A DNA stretch of 32,387 bases from SUG1106 sp964651095 (GTDB taxonomy: Bacteria > Bacillota > Clostridia > Peptostreptococcales > Anaerovoracaceae). The position numbers and the translations under genes are program-made. Under the pieces are notes generated by a model. That model searched no databases and was not told the origin of the DNA. It was given only the letters and a program-made list of their open reading frames with translations. The stretch covers positions 1 to 32,387 of the forward strand of contig CAZYWO010000011.1 of NCBI GenBank assembly GCA_964651095.1, in the 5' to 3' direction. Below are positions 15,612 to 24,880 of this stretch, in pieces; position 1 is the stretch's first letter; the number at the start of each line of letters is the position of its first letter.

Positions 15612-17045
15612 CTATTTTGCAGAATAATCTTCAAGCAGCGTATGCTTCATATCCCAAAGTTTTTGAGAAAGATCGACATAGTATGTCTGAGGGTTTTCAA
15701 ATCTTAGAGTTTCATCCCACAGCGTATCTATCTGCTCCATGCAATAGCGTTTAATTTCCTCGATAGAAGGACTCTCATAAACACATTTTCCTTCCTTAAA
15801 GATAGGCACATGTAAGTCTCTTACAACATAGTTCCTAATTTTAGTACGTTTCCACACTGCATTAGGATCAAAAATCTCATACTCATCTATCTCAGGAATT
15901 TTTTCTCCCGCCAATGCAATTACATCGCCGCGAGCCTTTCCGGTATCCTTATCATACAATCTATATAACTCTTTAAATCCTGGATTAGTAATCTTCTCAA
16001 CATTTTCGGAAATCTTAATTTTAGGAATTAACTCTCCGTTAGTTTCAAGCGCAGCCAGTTTATATACTCCGCCGAAAACCGGTTCCGACTTAGCCGTAAT
16101 CAGCCTTTCTCCTACTCCAAACGAGTCGATGCAAGCGCCTTCAAGAATGACATCTCTAATTATATATTCGTCAAGAGAGTTTGAAACTACGATCTTACAG
16201 TCTTCAAGTCCTGCTGAGTCCAACATCTTGCGAGCCTTCTTAGTTAAATAAGCCACATCACCGGAGTCAATTCTGATTCCCATTGAAGAAGGTTTCATTT
16301 CTTTGAAAACCTTAATAGCGGCAGGTACTCCCGATTTGAGCACGTTATATGTGTCTACAAGCACAGTACAGTTCTGCGGATACATTTCAGCATATTTTTT
16401 AAATGCGGTATATTCATCAGGAAACATCTGAACCCAGCTATGCGCCATAGTTCCAAGGGCGGTAATGCCATGATCTCTGTCCGCAATCGCGCACGCTGTT
16501 CCTGCACATCCACCTATATATGCAGAGCGTGCTCCGTAAATGGCAGCGTCTGCTCCATGAGCTCTTCTTGTACCAAATTCCATAATCGGCCTGCCTTTTG
16601 CAGCCCTTACTATCCTGTTAGCCTTAGTTGCTATCAGGCTCTGATGATTAATTGAAAGAAGTACCATAGTTTCAATAAATTGAGCTTGCATTACAGGACC
16701 TCTTACTGTAATAATCGGTTCATGAGGAAAAATTGGAGTTCCCTCCGGTACCGCCCATACATCGCATTTAAACTCAAAGTTTCTTAAATACTCAAGAAAG
16801 TCTTCGCAGAACATACCTTTACTTCTGAGATATTCGATATCTTCATCGGTAAACTTAAGATTTTTTAAATACTCGATCAACTGTTCAAGCCCTGCCATAA
16901 TGGCAAAACCTCCGCCGTCAGGCACCCTTCTGAAGAACATATCAAAATATGCAATATCCTCGGACATGTTCGCCTCAAAATATCCTGCTGCCATTGTCAA
17001 CTCATAAAAATCAGTCAACATGGTAAGGTTCAGTTTCTTTTCCAT
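15612..17045 (-). CDS. pncB: Nicotinate phosphoribosyltransferase
   Basis: Converts nicotinate, PRPP and ATP to nicotinate mononucleotide in the Preiss-Handler salvage route to NAD. The 477-residue protein starts with NLTMLTDFYELTMAAGYF, typical of the family, and contains EFGTRRAHGADAA, GTMAHSWVQMFPDE with the His (about residue 202) phosphorylated in the reaction, VDTYNVLKSG and IRIDSGDVAYL. Length fits the long Gram-positive type. GGAGG lies 11 bases before ATG 17045, and the start is only 22 bases after the uvrA stop, so it is probably read with uvrB-uvrA. NAD demand during DNA repair may explain the link, but co-location alone is weak evidence. Confidence 0.95.
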   Translation of the reverse strand: MEKKLNLTMLTDFYELTMAAGYFEANMSEDIAYFDMFFRRVPDGGGFAIMAGLEQLIEYLKNLKFTDEDIEYLRSKGMFCEDFLEYLRNFEFKCDVWAVPEGTPIFPHEPIITVRGPVMQAQFIETMVLLSINHQSLIATKANRIVRAAKGRPIMEFGTRRAHGADAAIYGARSAYIGGCAGTACAIADRDHGITALGTMAHSWVQMFPDEYTAFKKYAEMYPQNCTVLVDTYNVLKSGVPAAIKVFKEMKPSSMGIRIDSGDVAYLTKKARKMLDSAGLEDCKIVVSNSLDEYIIRDVILEGACIDSFGVGERLITAKSEPVFGGVYKLAALETNGELIPKIKISENVEKITNPGFKELYRLYDKDTGKARGDVIALAGEKIPEIDEYEIFDPNAVWKRTKIRNYVVRDLHVPIFKEGKCVYESPSIEEIKRYCMEQIDTLWDETLRFENPQTYYVDLSQKLWDMKHTLLEDYSAK

Positions 17046-17067
17046 TTAAACTTCATCCTCCGTTTTG

Positions 17068-19899
17068 CTATAAAAGCTTTTTCAGGAATTGTCCGGTATA
17101 GGATTCAGGGCAAGACGCCACTTCTTCCGGAGTTCCCGTTGTTACGATTGTGCCACCTCGGTTTCCTCCATCAGGTCCAAGGTCAATAATGTAATCGGCA
17201 CGCTTAATTACATCTAAATTATGTTCTATAACCACTACTGTATTCCCTGCATCTACCAATTGGTCAAGCACTGAAAGCAGCTTGTCCACGTCTGCAAAAT
17301 GCAGACCTGTAGTCGGCTCGTCTAATATATATAATGTTTTACCTGTACTTCTCTTAGTAAGCTCTGTGGCAAGCTTAACGCGCTGCGCCTCGCCGCCGGA
17401 AAGCTGAGTGGAAGGCTGACCTAGTTTTACATAACCCAACCCCACTTCTTCTAATGTGTTCAGGAACCTTACTATATTAGGAACATTCTTAAAAAATTCT
17501 ACTCCTTCACTTACGCTCATGTCAAGTACATCGAAAATACTCTTTCCTTTATATTTTACTTCCAAAGTTTCACGATTGTATCTTTTTCCTTTGCAAACTT
17601 CACAAGGTACATATACGTCAGGTAAGAAATGCATTTCAATCCTTATTATACCATCACCTGAGCAGGCTTCGCAACGACCTCCTTTTACATTAAAACTAAA
17701 TCTGCCCTTTCCAAAGCCTCTAAGCTTTGCCTCAGGCAAGCTGGCAAAAAGATCACGAATTGAATTAAACATATTGGTGTATGTGGCCGGATTAGAACGT
17801 GGCGTTCTGCCTATAGGCGACTGGTCTATATCAATAACCTTATCGATGTTTTCAAGTCCCAATATTTCATCATGTTCGCCGGGTTCTTCCTGTAAGCGGT
17901 TAGTTACCTTAGCCGCACCTTTATATAAGATTTCGTTTACCAGACTGCTCTTGCCTGAGCCGGAAACACCTGTAACGCAAACGAATTTACCTAAAGGTAT
18001 CTCCACGTCTATGTTCTTAAGGTTGTTTTGTCTAGCGCCTTTTATAGTGATACTTTTCCCGTTTCCCTGTCTGCGTTCAGTTGGTACATAGATTTTTTTG
18101 CGCCCTGAAAGGTATTGGCCGGTTATTGAGTTCTCACACTTCATAATATCCTCTACCGTTCCCTGTGCTACCAGTTCACCGCCGTAAACACCTGCGCCCG
18201 GTCCTATATCCACAATGTGATCTGCCGCGTACATGGTATCTTCATCGTGTTCAACTACGATTAGTGTATTGCCTATATCGGTCAGATGTCTCAACGTATG
18301 CAAAAGTTTCTCATTGTCCTTCTGATGTAAACCGATGCTCGGTTCGTCGAGGATATACAGAACCCCCACAAGACTTGAGCCTATCTGTGTAGCCAGCCTG
18401 ATACGCTGTGACTCGCCTCCCGAAAGAGTTCCCGCACTTCTGCTTAATGTCAGATAGTCCAATCCAACATCGACGAGAAAGTTTAGTCTTGCTTTAATCT
18501 CCTTAAGAATTTGATTTGCTATCTTATAGTCAGTTTCGGAAAGTTCTAAGTTTTCCACAAACTCAAGAGCCTCTCTGATGGACATGTCGGAAAGTTGGGC
18601 TATATTTATTCCGCCAACAGTTACAGCAAGGATTTCCGGTTTAAATCTTTTGCCATGGCAATCGGAACATTCGCGGATAGTCATGTACTTATCCATTCTA
18701 TCCTTGAAATATTCAGATGTAGTCTCACGATATCTTCTTTCTATATTATTAATAGCGCCCTCGAATGGTCTGTCCTGCAAAGATTTACTGCCTGTAGTTC
18801 TGCTCACATAGTAATACTTAAGGTGGCGTTCTCCCGTACCATAGTAAAGCTCATGTTTAAACTTTTTCGGCTGTTTGTTAAGAGGCAGACTTGGATCTAT
18901 ACCGTGGTCGGCAATCAGCGCATCTACCATCTGCCGATAAAATCCACTGAATTCCATAGTTCCGAATATAGGCTGCAAAGCGCCTTCATCAATGCTTAAA
19001 TTTTCATCTATCAACTTTTGTGGGTCCAGTTTCTGGGTAAATCCCAAACCGTTACAGGTTGGGCAAGCCCCGAAAGGCGCGTTAAAAGAAAACATCCTCG
19101 GCTCAAGTTCCTCAATACTTATGCCGTGATCCGGACATGCCAGTTTAGTGCTGAAAGTCTTTTCATAATGCCAGTCATAGAAGTCTCCCAGTACTACTAC
19201 AAGTCCGTCTCCCTCTTTTATGGCAAGCTCACATGCCTCAGAAATTCTTCCCTCCTGACCTGCTTTTACTACTATTCTGTCTATGATGATTTCGATGGTA
19301 TGCTTAAAGCTTTTTTCCATCTTAATTTCATCCTCATCTATGACTTTGATTTCACCGTCGATTCTGACTCTTGTAAAACCTTCTTTTTTAATTCTTTCTA
19401 TTATTTTTTCGTGAGTACCCTTGCGCTGGCGGATTACAGGCGCCATTATCATCAGCTTAGTTCCTTCTTCAAAATCCATGATGGTATCCACCATCTGATC
19501 CACAGACTGGCTGGTAATCGGTTTCCCGCAAATCGGACAATGTGGTTTGCCTATACGGGCGTATAAAAGACGCAGGTAATCGTGAATTTCGGTAACCGTA
19601 CCTACCGTTGAACGCGGATTGCGGTTTGTGGTCTTCTGGTCTATTGAAATCGCAGGGCTTAATCCCTCAATGTACTCTACATCGGGTTTTTCCATCTGAC
19701 CTAGGAACTGACGTGCATAGGATGAAAGGCTCTCCATGTATCGTCTCTGTCCCTCTGCATATATTGTATCGAATGCCAGCGATGACTTGCCTGAACCTGA
19801 AAGTCCGGTCAGCACCACCAACTTATCCCTTGGGATTATCACATTCAATCCCTTTAAATTGTTTTCATTGGCACCTTTTATTACGATGTCCTTTGACAT
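17068..19899 (-). CDS. uvrA: Excinuclease ABC subunit A
   Basis: The damage-recognition ATPase of nucleotide excision repair, acting as a UvrA2-UvrB complex on DNA. Two ABC modules are visible, each with GxSGSGKSS (GLSGSGKSSLAF near the start and GVSGSGKSSLVNEIL in the second half). Signatures are LSGGESQRIRLA and LSGGEAQRVKLA, with DEPSIGLH and DEPTTGLH. Zinc-binding segments include FGACPTCNGLG and CEACSGDG...CEVCKGKRY. I choose ATG 19899 (943 residues, MSKDIVIKGANENNLKG) because AAGGAG lies ten bases upstream; a longer reading to 19938 would pass through that site. It follows uvrB by 64 bases and precedes pncB by 22. Confidence 0.97.
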   Translation of the reverse strand: MSKDIVIKGANENNLKGLNVIIPRDKLVVLTGLSGSGKSSLAFDTIYAEGQRRYMESLSSYARQFLGQMEKPDVEYIEGLSPAISIDQKTTNRNPRSTVGTVTEIHDYLRLLYARIGKPHCPICGKPITSQSVDQMVDTIMDFEEGTKLMIMAPVIRQRKGTHEKIIERIKKEGFTRVRIDGEIKVIDEDEIKMEKSFKHTIEIIIDRIVVKAGQEGRISEACELAIKEGDGLVVVLGDFYDWHYEKTFSTKLACPDHGISIEELEPRMFSFNAPFGACPTCNGLGFTQKLDPQKLIDENLSIDEGALQPIFGTMEFSGFYRQMVDALIADHGIDPSLPLNKQPKKFKHELYYGTGERHLKYYYVSRTTGSKSLQDRPFEGAINNIERRYRETTSEYFKDRMDKYMTIRECSDCHGKRFKPEILAVTVGGINIAQLSDMSIREALEFVENLELSETDYKIANQILKEIKARLNFLVDVGLDYLTLSRSAGTLSGGESQRIRLATQIGSSLVGVLYILDEPSIGLHQKDNEKLLHTLRHLTDIGNTLIVVEHDEDTMYAADHIVDIGPGAGVYGGELVAQGTVEDIMKCENSITGQYLSGRKKIYVPTERRQGNGKSITIKGARQNNLKNIDVEIPLGKFVCVTGVSGSGKSSLVNEILYKGAAKVTNRLQEEPGEHDEILGLENIDKVIDIDQSPIGRTPRSNPATYTNMFNSIRDLFASLPEAKLRGFGKGRFSFNVKGGRCEACSGDGIIRIEMHFLPDVYVPCEVCKGKRYNRETLEVKYKGKSIFDVLDMSVSEGVEFFKNVPNIVRFLNTLEEVGLGYVKLGQPSTQLSGGEAQRVKLATELTKRSTGKTLYILDEPTTGLHFADVDKLLSVLDQLVDAGNTVVVIEHNLDVIKRADYIIDLGPDGGNRGGTIVTTGTPEEVASCPESYTGQFLKKLL

Positions 19900-19963
19900 A
19901 TTGATATATCTCCTTCTGTATGAATTTGTCCCATTCATACACTAATGTATTTTTTCTTTTGTT

Positions 19964-21937
19964 TTATAGCCTTACCCTGTATTCAAAAAGCTGATCCCGA
20001 AGTTGTGCTGCCCGTTCAAATTGCAGGTCGGCAGCCGCCTGTTTCATTTCCTGTTCCAGCTTCTTAACATACTCTGCAAGCTCTTTTTTAGTAAGTTCAA
20101 GAGGGCTTTTGCCTATATAATCGGATACATCCTCAGCCACTTTGGTAGCTTCAATAACTGCACGCACCGATTTCTTAACCGACTGCGGAGTTATTCCGTT
20201 GGCCTTATTGTAGGAATCCTGAATAGCTCTTCTCCTTTCGGTTTCCTTAATAGCCACATCCATGGCTTTACTGATGTGATCTGCATACATGATAACCTTG
20301 CCGTCAACATTTCGTGCCGCACGACCAACCGTCTGAATCAAAGAAGTTTCAGTTCTTAAAAATCCCTCCTTGTCAGCGTCAAGAATAGCTACCAAAGAAA
20401 CCTCCGGAATATCCAACCCTTCTCTAAGCAGGTTAATGCCAACAAGCACGTCAAAAACTCCAAGGCGAAGGTCGCGTATAATCTCCATTCTCTCCAGAGT
20501 ATCCACTTCCGAGTGTAAGTATCTTACCTTTATATTTACCCCCTTTAAGTAGTCAGTTAAACTCTCTGCCATCTTTTTTGTTAAAGTCGTTACGAGAACT
20601 CTTTCTCCACGTGCCGTAACTTCCTTTATTTGACCTATCAGATGGTCTATTTGACCTTCAGACGGTACTATCTGTATAGGCGGATCTAAAAGCCCTGTAG
20701 GTCTGATAATTTGTTCAGCGCTTATACCTCCCGATACTTCTCTTTCATATTGTGCCGGCGTAGCGCTTACGAATACTACCTGATTAACCATATTATCAAA
20801 TTCATCAAACTGCAACGGTCTGTTATCCAAAGCCGACGGCAGTCTGAAACCGTATTCCACCAGTGAAGATTTCCTCGATCTGTCCCCGGCGTACATGGCT
20901 CTAAGTTGAGGCAGCATGGCGTGTGATTCATCGATTATCATGAGAAAGTCATCCGGAAAATAGTCAATCAAAGTGTACGGTCTGACTCCGGGTGGATTTC
21001 CCACTAAGTGTCTTGAGTAGTTTTCTATGCCTTTGCAGCTTCCTATTTCACGAAGCATTTCCAAGTCGTATCGCGTGCGCTGTTCAATTCTCTGGGCCTC
21101 TAAAAGCTTCCCTCTGTCCTTGAACCACTGAATTCGCTGTGTAAGTTCCTCATCAATAGTTTTGAGAGCATGCTCCATATTTTCCGGCGAAGTCACATAG
21201 TGAGATGCAGGATAAATTGATATATGGTTTCTAAATCCGAGAATTTCGCCTGTCACCGGATTTATTTCTTTAATTGCCTCAACTTCGTCGCCAAAGAGTT
21301 CAACCCTGACTGCTGAATCGTTGCCCGCAGGATAAATATCGATAATATCTCCGCGCACTCTAAAGGAGCCTCTCTCAAAGGCCATATCGTTTCTCACGTA
21401 TTGTATATCCACAAGTTTACGCAGAATCTCTTTTCTCGGCTTTTCCATTCCGGGTCTTAAGGAAAGCATTTGGTTCTCATAGTCGAAAGGGCTTCCCAAA
21501 CCATAAATGCAAGAGACTGATGCCACAATAATGACGTCTCTGCGTTCTGCTAAGGCCGCTGTAGCCGAATGGCGCAGTTTTTCTATTTCATCGTTTATAT
21601 CCGAATCTTTTTCAATGTATGTGTCAGTAGACGGCACATAAGCTTCCGGCTGATAATAGTCGTAGTATGATACAAAATATTCCACCGCATTTTCCGGAAA
21701 AAATTCTTTAAATTCTCCATGCAGTTGTGCCGCCAGCGTCTTGTTGTGTGATATTACCAGTGTAGGCTTGTTCACTTTCTGAATAAGGTTTGCCATAGTA
21801 AAAGTCTTACCTGAACCGGTAACCCCCATCAGAGTCTGATACTTTAATCCATCGGCGATTCCCTCTGCCAGCTTTTCTACTGCCTGAGGCTGATCGCCCA
21901 TCATTTTATAATCTGATACCAGTTTAAATCTGTCCAT
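19964..21937 (-). CDS. uvrB: Excinuclease ABC subunit B
   Basis: The DNA-damage verification helicase of nucleotide excision repair, loaded by UvrA and recruiting UvrC. The 657-residue protein has Walker A GVTGSGKTFT (about 38-47), the beta-hairpin region YFVSYYDYYQPEAYVPSTDTYIEKD, helicase box DESHAM, VSATPAQYE, TSLIQTVGRAARN and a C-terminal UVR domain (LTKKELAEYVKKLEQEMKQAAADLQFERAAQLRDQL) that contacts UvrC. All key motifs are intact. It is the first gene of the uvrB-uvrA-pncB run. A possible LexA-like site lies 57 bases before its ATG. Confidence 0.97.
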   Translation of the reverse strand: MDRFKLVSDYKMMGDQPQAVEKLAEGIADGLKYQTLMGVTGSGKTFTMANLIQKVNKPTLVISHNKTLAAQLHGEFKEFFPENAVEYFVSYYDYYQPEAYVPSTDTYIEKDSDINDEIEKLRHSATAALAERRDVIIVASVSCIYGLGSPFDYENQMLSLRPGMEKPRKEILRKLVDIQYVRNDMAFERGSFRVRGDIIDIYPAGNDSAVRVELFGDEVEAIKEINPVTGEILGFRNHISIYPASHYVTSPENMEHALKTIDEELTQRIQWFKDRGKLLEAQRIEQRTRYDLEMLREIGSCKGIENYSRHLVGNPPGVRPYTLIDYFPDDFLMIIDESHAMLPQLRAMYAGDRSRKSSLVEYGFRLPSALDNRPLQFDEFDNMVNQVVFVSATPAQYEREVSGGISAEQIIRPTGLLDPPIQIVPSEGQIDHLIGQIKEVTARGERVLVTTLTKKMAESLTDYLKGVNIKVRYLHSEVDTLERMEIIRDLRLGVFDVLVGINLLREGLDIPEVSLVAILDADKEGFLRTETSLIQTVGRAARNVDGKVIMYADHISKAMDVAIKETERRRAIQDSYNKANGITPQSVKKSVRAVIEATKVAEDVSDYIGKSPLELTKKELAEYVKKLEQEMKQAAADLQFERAAQLRDQLFEYRVRL

Positions 21938-21993
21938 TATTCCCTCTTTATATTTTACTCGATATTATGTCCTCAAATTATTTCCTCAAATAT

Positions 21994-22046
21994 TAAACAC
22001 TTGTTTGCCATGGGTAATATTGTACCACAGCCAATCAAAAAAGTAC
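21994..22046 (-). promoter_or_regulatory. Candidate uvrB promoter with a weak LexA-like dyad
   Basis: On the minus strand TGTACT (22041-22046, poor -35) is 17 bases before TACAAT (good -10). Near the expected start, AAACA and TGTTT arms (21995-22006) form a dyad matching ten of 14 positions of the Bacillus LexA box, but the core GAAC/GTTC is AAAC/GTTT. SOS control of uvrB is common in Firmicutes, so the site is plausible but weak. Confidence 0.35.
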
Positions 22047-22079
22047 AGATGTTTGCGTTTAGACAATTTCTGTACTTTT
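22039..22079 (-). terminator. Terminator of the YitT/DUF4261 unit
   Basis: AAAAGTACAGA (22039-22049) pairs with TCTGTACTTTT (22069-22079) over 11 bases. On the minus strand the hairpin runs into six Ts. It lies about 160 bases after the DUF4261-like gene; the intervening stretch shows no gene. Confidence 0.75.
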
Positions 22080-22236
22080 CATATTTTCTTTACTTTTATT
22101 CTTATTTTGATTTTTAACAATTTTGCCGTTCAATATACAGTATGTCAGAGTCAGTCTAAGGCGCAATTTCAAGATGGGCTCGTGAAGCGTCAGCTAAACA
22201 TAAAAATCCACATCATCCATGAACGGCGATAGTCTT

Positions 22237-23187
22237 CTAATAATTTCTCTGACCTGAAGAATACTGGTTCATACACACATCTAAAACCTCTCTGGCAGGT
22301 TGGACCAGGCTGTTTTCATAGTGGCATTTCCACTTAATATTTCTGTCCATTTCTCCGTCGGTTATGCCGTCTACGGTTTCCCCGCTTTTAATTGGATTAT
22401 CGTTATCAAACATATATGAACACAGATTATACGCGTGATTTACCACCCAGTTAGGGTCCATATCGTGAAAGTGGTATTGCAGGTCAGGCATAAACAAAGT
22501 ATTCATACCTAAAGTGTCCACTATAAAATCGTCGGTCCCCTGGATTCTAAAAAATCTGACATTCACCGCAAAGTATATAAAACGAGCATCTCGGGGTATA
22601 TCATGATTTATAATCCTGTCTCTTGTGAACATCTTGCCCGATGATTGGAACTGAACGGCAACACATTCAGGATAAAGTTCAACAAGGGCTTCTACAAAAT
22701 CCATAAGCATTTCAGCTCTTTCCTTGTAATCCATTCCGGCAGCCATCATATCAGTTGCTATCACCTGATACTTGCATTGGTCTAGTATTTCCTCACTTTC
22801 CGGGCAATCCCACATCTGGCTTTTGGTGATTTCGTCAAGATGATAATCTTCTGTACCTATGCACTCCATTACCATGAGTTGCGGCGGCATGGAACAGTCT
22901 TTAAATTCCACATTATATTTTTTTGCTGCAAAACCGATAAGTTTATCATCATGGGTGAAACACTGGACCTCGCCTAAATGCTTTCTCATAACCGAAGTCA
23001 TAACATCCTTTTGCGGCATTGAACATCTATCTTTCATAAGAAGATGAATGATAAACACCATCCCCGGCTGTGCCGCCTTCTCCAAATCCTGCCGTATAAC
23101 CTTTTCTTCCTCTGCTTGACTGCCATTTTCGGCAATCACATCACTTCCCTGTTCCTCTTTTTTCTTAACCTTCTCTAATAATCCCAT
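22237..23187 (-). CDS. DUF4261-like protein
   Basis: A 316-residue soluble protein. A charged N-terminal stretch (about residues 1-40) precedes a globular domain starting MVFIIHLLMKDRCSMPQKDVMTSVMRKHLGEVQCF. It continues through GFAAKKYNVEFKDCSMPPQLMVMEC and a C-terminal part rich in aromatic and Asp/His residues (MPDLQYHFHDMDPNWVVNHAYNLCSYMFDN). I associate this pattern with DUF4261, from memory. No catalytic motif is obvious and the function is unknown. It starts 23 bases after the YitT stop, with a weak ribosome-binding site, so it is likely translated from the same mRNA. Confidence 0.6.
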   Translation of the reverse strand: MGLLEKVKKKEEQGSDVIAENGSQAEEEKVIRQDLEKAAQPGMVFIIHLLMKDRCSMPQKDVMTSVMRKHLGEVQCFTHDDKLIGFAAKKYNVEFKDCSMPPQLMVMECIGTEDYHLDEITKSQMWDCPESEEILDQCKYQVIATDMMAAGMDYKERAEMLMDFVEALVELYPECVAVQFQSSGKMFTRDRIINHDIPRDARFIYFAVNVRFFRIQGTDDFIVDTLGMNTLFMPDLQYHFHDMDPNWVVNHAYNLCSYMFDNDNPIKSGETVDGITDGEMDRNIKWKCHYENSLVQPAREVLDVCMNQYSSGQRNY

Positions 23188-23210
23188 CTTTTATCATCCA
23201 TTGCCGGTCA

Positions 23211-24083
23211 CTACCTTGTAGGCGGCTTATAAAATCTGCCGTCTATTTGACTAGTATTTATTACATTAATAAATGCCTTTTCATCAATTTCTTTAATAGC
23301 AGATATGACCTTATCAACCTGCTCTCTTCCTACTACCGAGTACAGAATATTTCTTTCCGCGCCTTCATAGCATCCAACTCCTTTAATTAAAGTCGCATCG
23401 TGGTGGGTCATCTCACGGATTTTACCGTATGCCGCCATAGGCTGGGAAGTAATGATAAGCAAAGTGTCTTTTTGATATCTCTTAAACATGATCTGTATAA
23501 TCTGGGTACTTGTAAATTGATAGATAATCGAATACAAAGCCTTGTCAAAACCGAACAGAATACCTGCCGTCGTAAGAATTACAATGTTGGCTGCCAAAAT
23601 ATAATTCCACGCATCAATTCCTCTCTTTTCGGAAAAATATATTGATATAAAGTCGGTTCCGCCGCCGCTGGCGCCGTTTACCAAACATACGCTTATTGCC
23701 ACACCGTTTATCAGACCTCCGAAGATGCTTACAAGCAGTGAGTCGTAAGTAATGGTGATCGGCGGAAAAATATCTGTCAAAATACTGGAAAGGAACACTA
23801 CATAAAAAGAGTATATGGTGAATCGTCTTCCTATAAATTTCAGGCCGATATATGCTGGTATCAGATTAAGAGGCAGATAGACTATAGAATAGCTCACCTC
23901 TATATGTAAAAATTCTTTAAATATCTGCTGAATTAATATGGTCAACCCGCTGAATCCTCCAGGGAACAGGCCTCCGGTGCGTATAAAACTTTTAAGATTA
24001 AATGCTATAACAACTGCTGCCAGCGTTAGAAAAATTACCATTCTTACTTCGGTCTTAATTGCCTTTTTGCGTTCAAATGTCAT
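23211..24083 (-). CDS. YitT-family membrane protein
   Basis: A 290-residue protein with about five to six membrane helices (residues about 15-200), including the conserved GGLFPGGFSGLTILIQQ and NGASGGGTDFISIYFSEKRG segments. A cytoplasmic DUF2179 domain follows (about 210-285: DTLLIITSQPMAAYGKIREMTHHDATLIKGVGCYEGAERNILYSVV). The architecture is that of YitT/YpjC proteins, whose transport role is unproven. GGAGT nine bases before ATG 24083 supports the start. It is the first gene of a two-gene leftward unit with the DUF4261-like protein. A distantly related YczE-type protein is encoded at 7656-8306. Confidence 0.9.
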   Translation of the reverse strand: MTFERKKAIKTEVRMVIFLTLAAVVIAFNLKSFIRTGGLFPGGFSGLTILIQQIFKEFLHIEVSYSIVYLPLNLIPAYIGLKFIGRRFTIYSFYVVFLSSILTDIFPPITITYDSLLVSIFGGLINGVAISVCLVNGASGGGTDFISIYFSEKRGIDAWNYILAANIVILTTAGILFGFDKALYSIIYQFTSTQIIQIMFKRYQKDTLLIITSQPMAAYGKIREMTHHDATLIKGVGCYEGAERNILYSVVGREQVDKVISAIKEIDEKAFINVINTSQIDGRFYKPPTR

Positions 24084-24220
24084 TTTTATTTACTCCATTT
24101 TAATTATTCATTATAGAGCATAGCTAAAGCTCCAATGCTTTAAATTAAATTCAAGGTTATTACCAGCTCTTCAAGGTAGCGGTTTAAGTTCTTTATTCCT
24201 AGAATTTCTTTAACACTGAC

Positions 24221-24700
24221 CTAAATCTGAGATATCTTGCACACATCAACCCAATCCTCTGCTTTAGAAATTCTAAAAAGCTCGTCACAATTAAATTCAA
24301 CCGCACTGTTTGAACTTCCACATGCAGGAAATACACTTTCAAACCGCTTTAAAGACTGGTCGCAGAAAATTCTTACCTTTGGATTTTCTATACCAAAAGC
24401 ACAAACACCGCCTATGGCATGCCCTGTGAACTGGACTACCTCCTCAGCAGTAAGCATCTTGGCTTTTTGTCCGAAAGTATCCTTAAATTTCCGGTTATCA
24501 ATTTTAGTATCGCCGGCAGTCTGAATGAGAATACATCCATCTTCTCCGTCTTTAAAAGATAAGGTTTTGCAAATTCTTGCTCCAATTACGCCCACAGCTT
24601 GGGCGGCTAGCTCAACCGTGGCGCTGGAAACATCAAATTCCATAATCCTGTTTTCAATTCCTAAGCTTTTAAAATATTCCCTTACTTTTTCTATCGCCAT
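24221..24700 (-). CDS. YbaK/EbsC-type aminoacyl-tRNA deacylase
   Basis: A 159-residue protein of the YbaK/ProX editing family, which hydrolyses mischarged aminoacyl-tRNAs in trans. Family features are ATVELAAQAVGVIGARICKTLSFK with the conserved Lys45, the D-K-x-D-N-R-K segment, GHAIGGVCAFG, and the C-terminal ACGSSNSAVEFNCDEL. The exact tRNA substrate (often Cys-tRNA-Pro, or Ala/Thr types) cannot be told from the sequence. It is monocistronic, with the sodium symporter gene divergent upstream. Confidence 0.9.
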   Translation of the reverse strand: MAIEKVREYFKSLGIENRIMEFDVSSATVELAAQAVGVIGARICKTLSFKDGEDGCILIQTAGDTKIDNRKFKDTFGQKAKMLTAEEVVQFTGHAIGGVCAFGIENPKVRIFCDQSLKRFESVFPACGSSNSAVEFNCDELFRISKAEDWVDVCKISQI

Positions 24701-24800
24701 CTCAATTTACCTCTTATGCTTTTAATGTCTTTTCTGATGATGTTCTCTAGGTATTATACAATTATTTCTTTCTTGAGTCAAATCTGCCGACCCCCTCATA

Positions 24801-24872
24801 TTGACTATGTTTGTCTTTTCTGGTAAAGTATGTTATGGTATGGTATTATTTTTTACTCACAGATTTAGGAGG
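24801..24872 (+). promoter_or_regulatory. Promoter and ribosome-binding site of the NSS transporter gene
   Basis: TTGACT (24801-24806) is 17 bases before TAAAGT (24824-24829), a moderate promoter; TTGTCT/TATGGT ten bases on is an alternative. AGGAGG at 24867-24872 sets a TTG start at 24881. Confidence 0.5.
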
Positions 24873-24880
24873 AAAGAAAA

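Noticed and set aside
15444..15707. Rightward frame of 87 residues over the pncB terminator
   Set aside because: No ribosome-binding site; it crosses a terminator and the end of pncB on the other strand.
7656..24083. Possible link between the YczE-like and YitT proteins
   Set aside because: They belong to distantly related membrane families but are 15 kb apart in different units; no sign of recent duplication.
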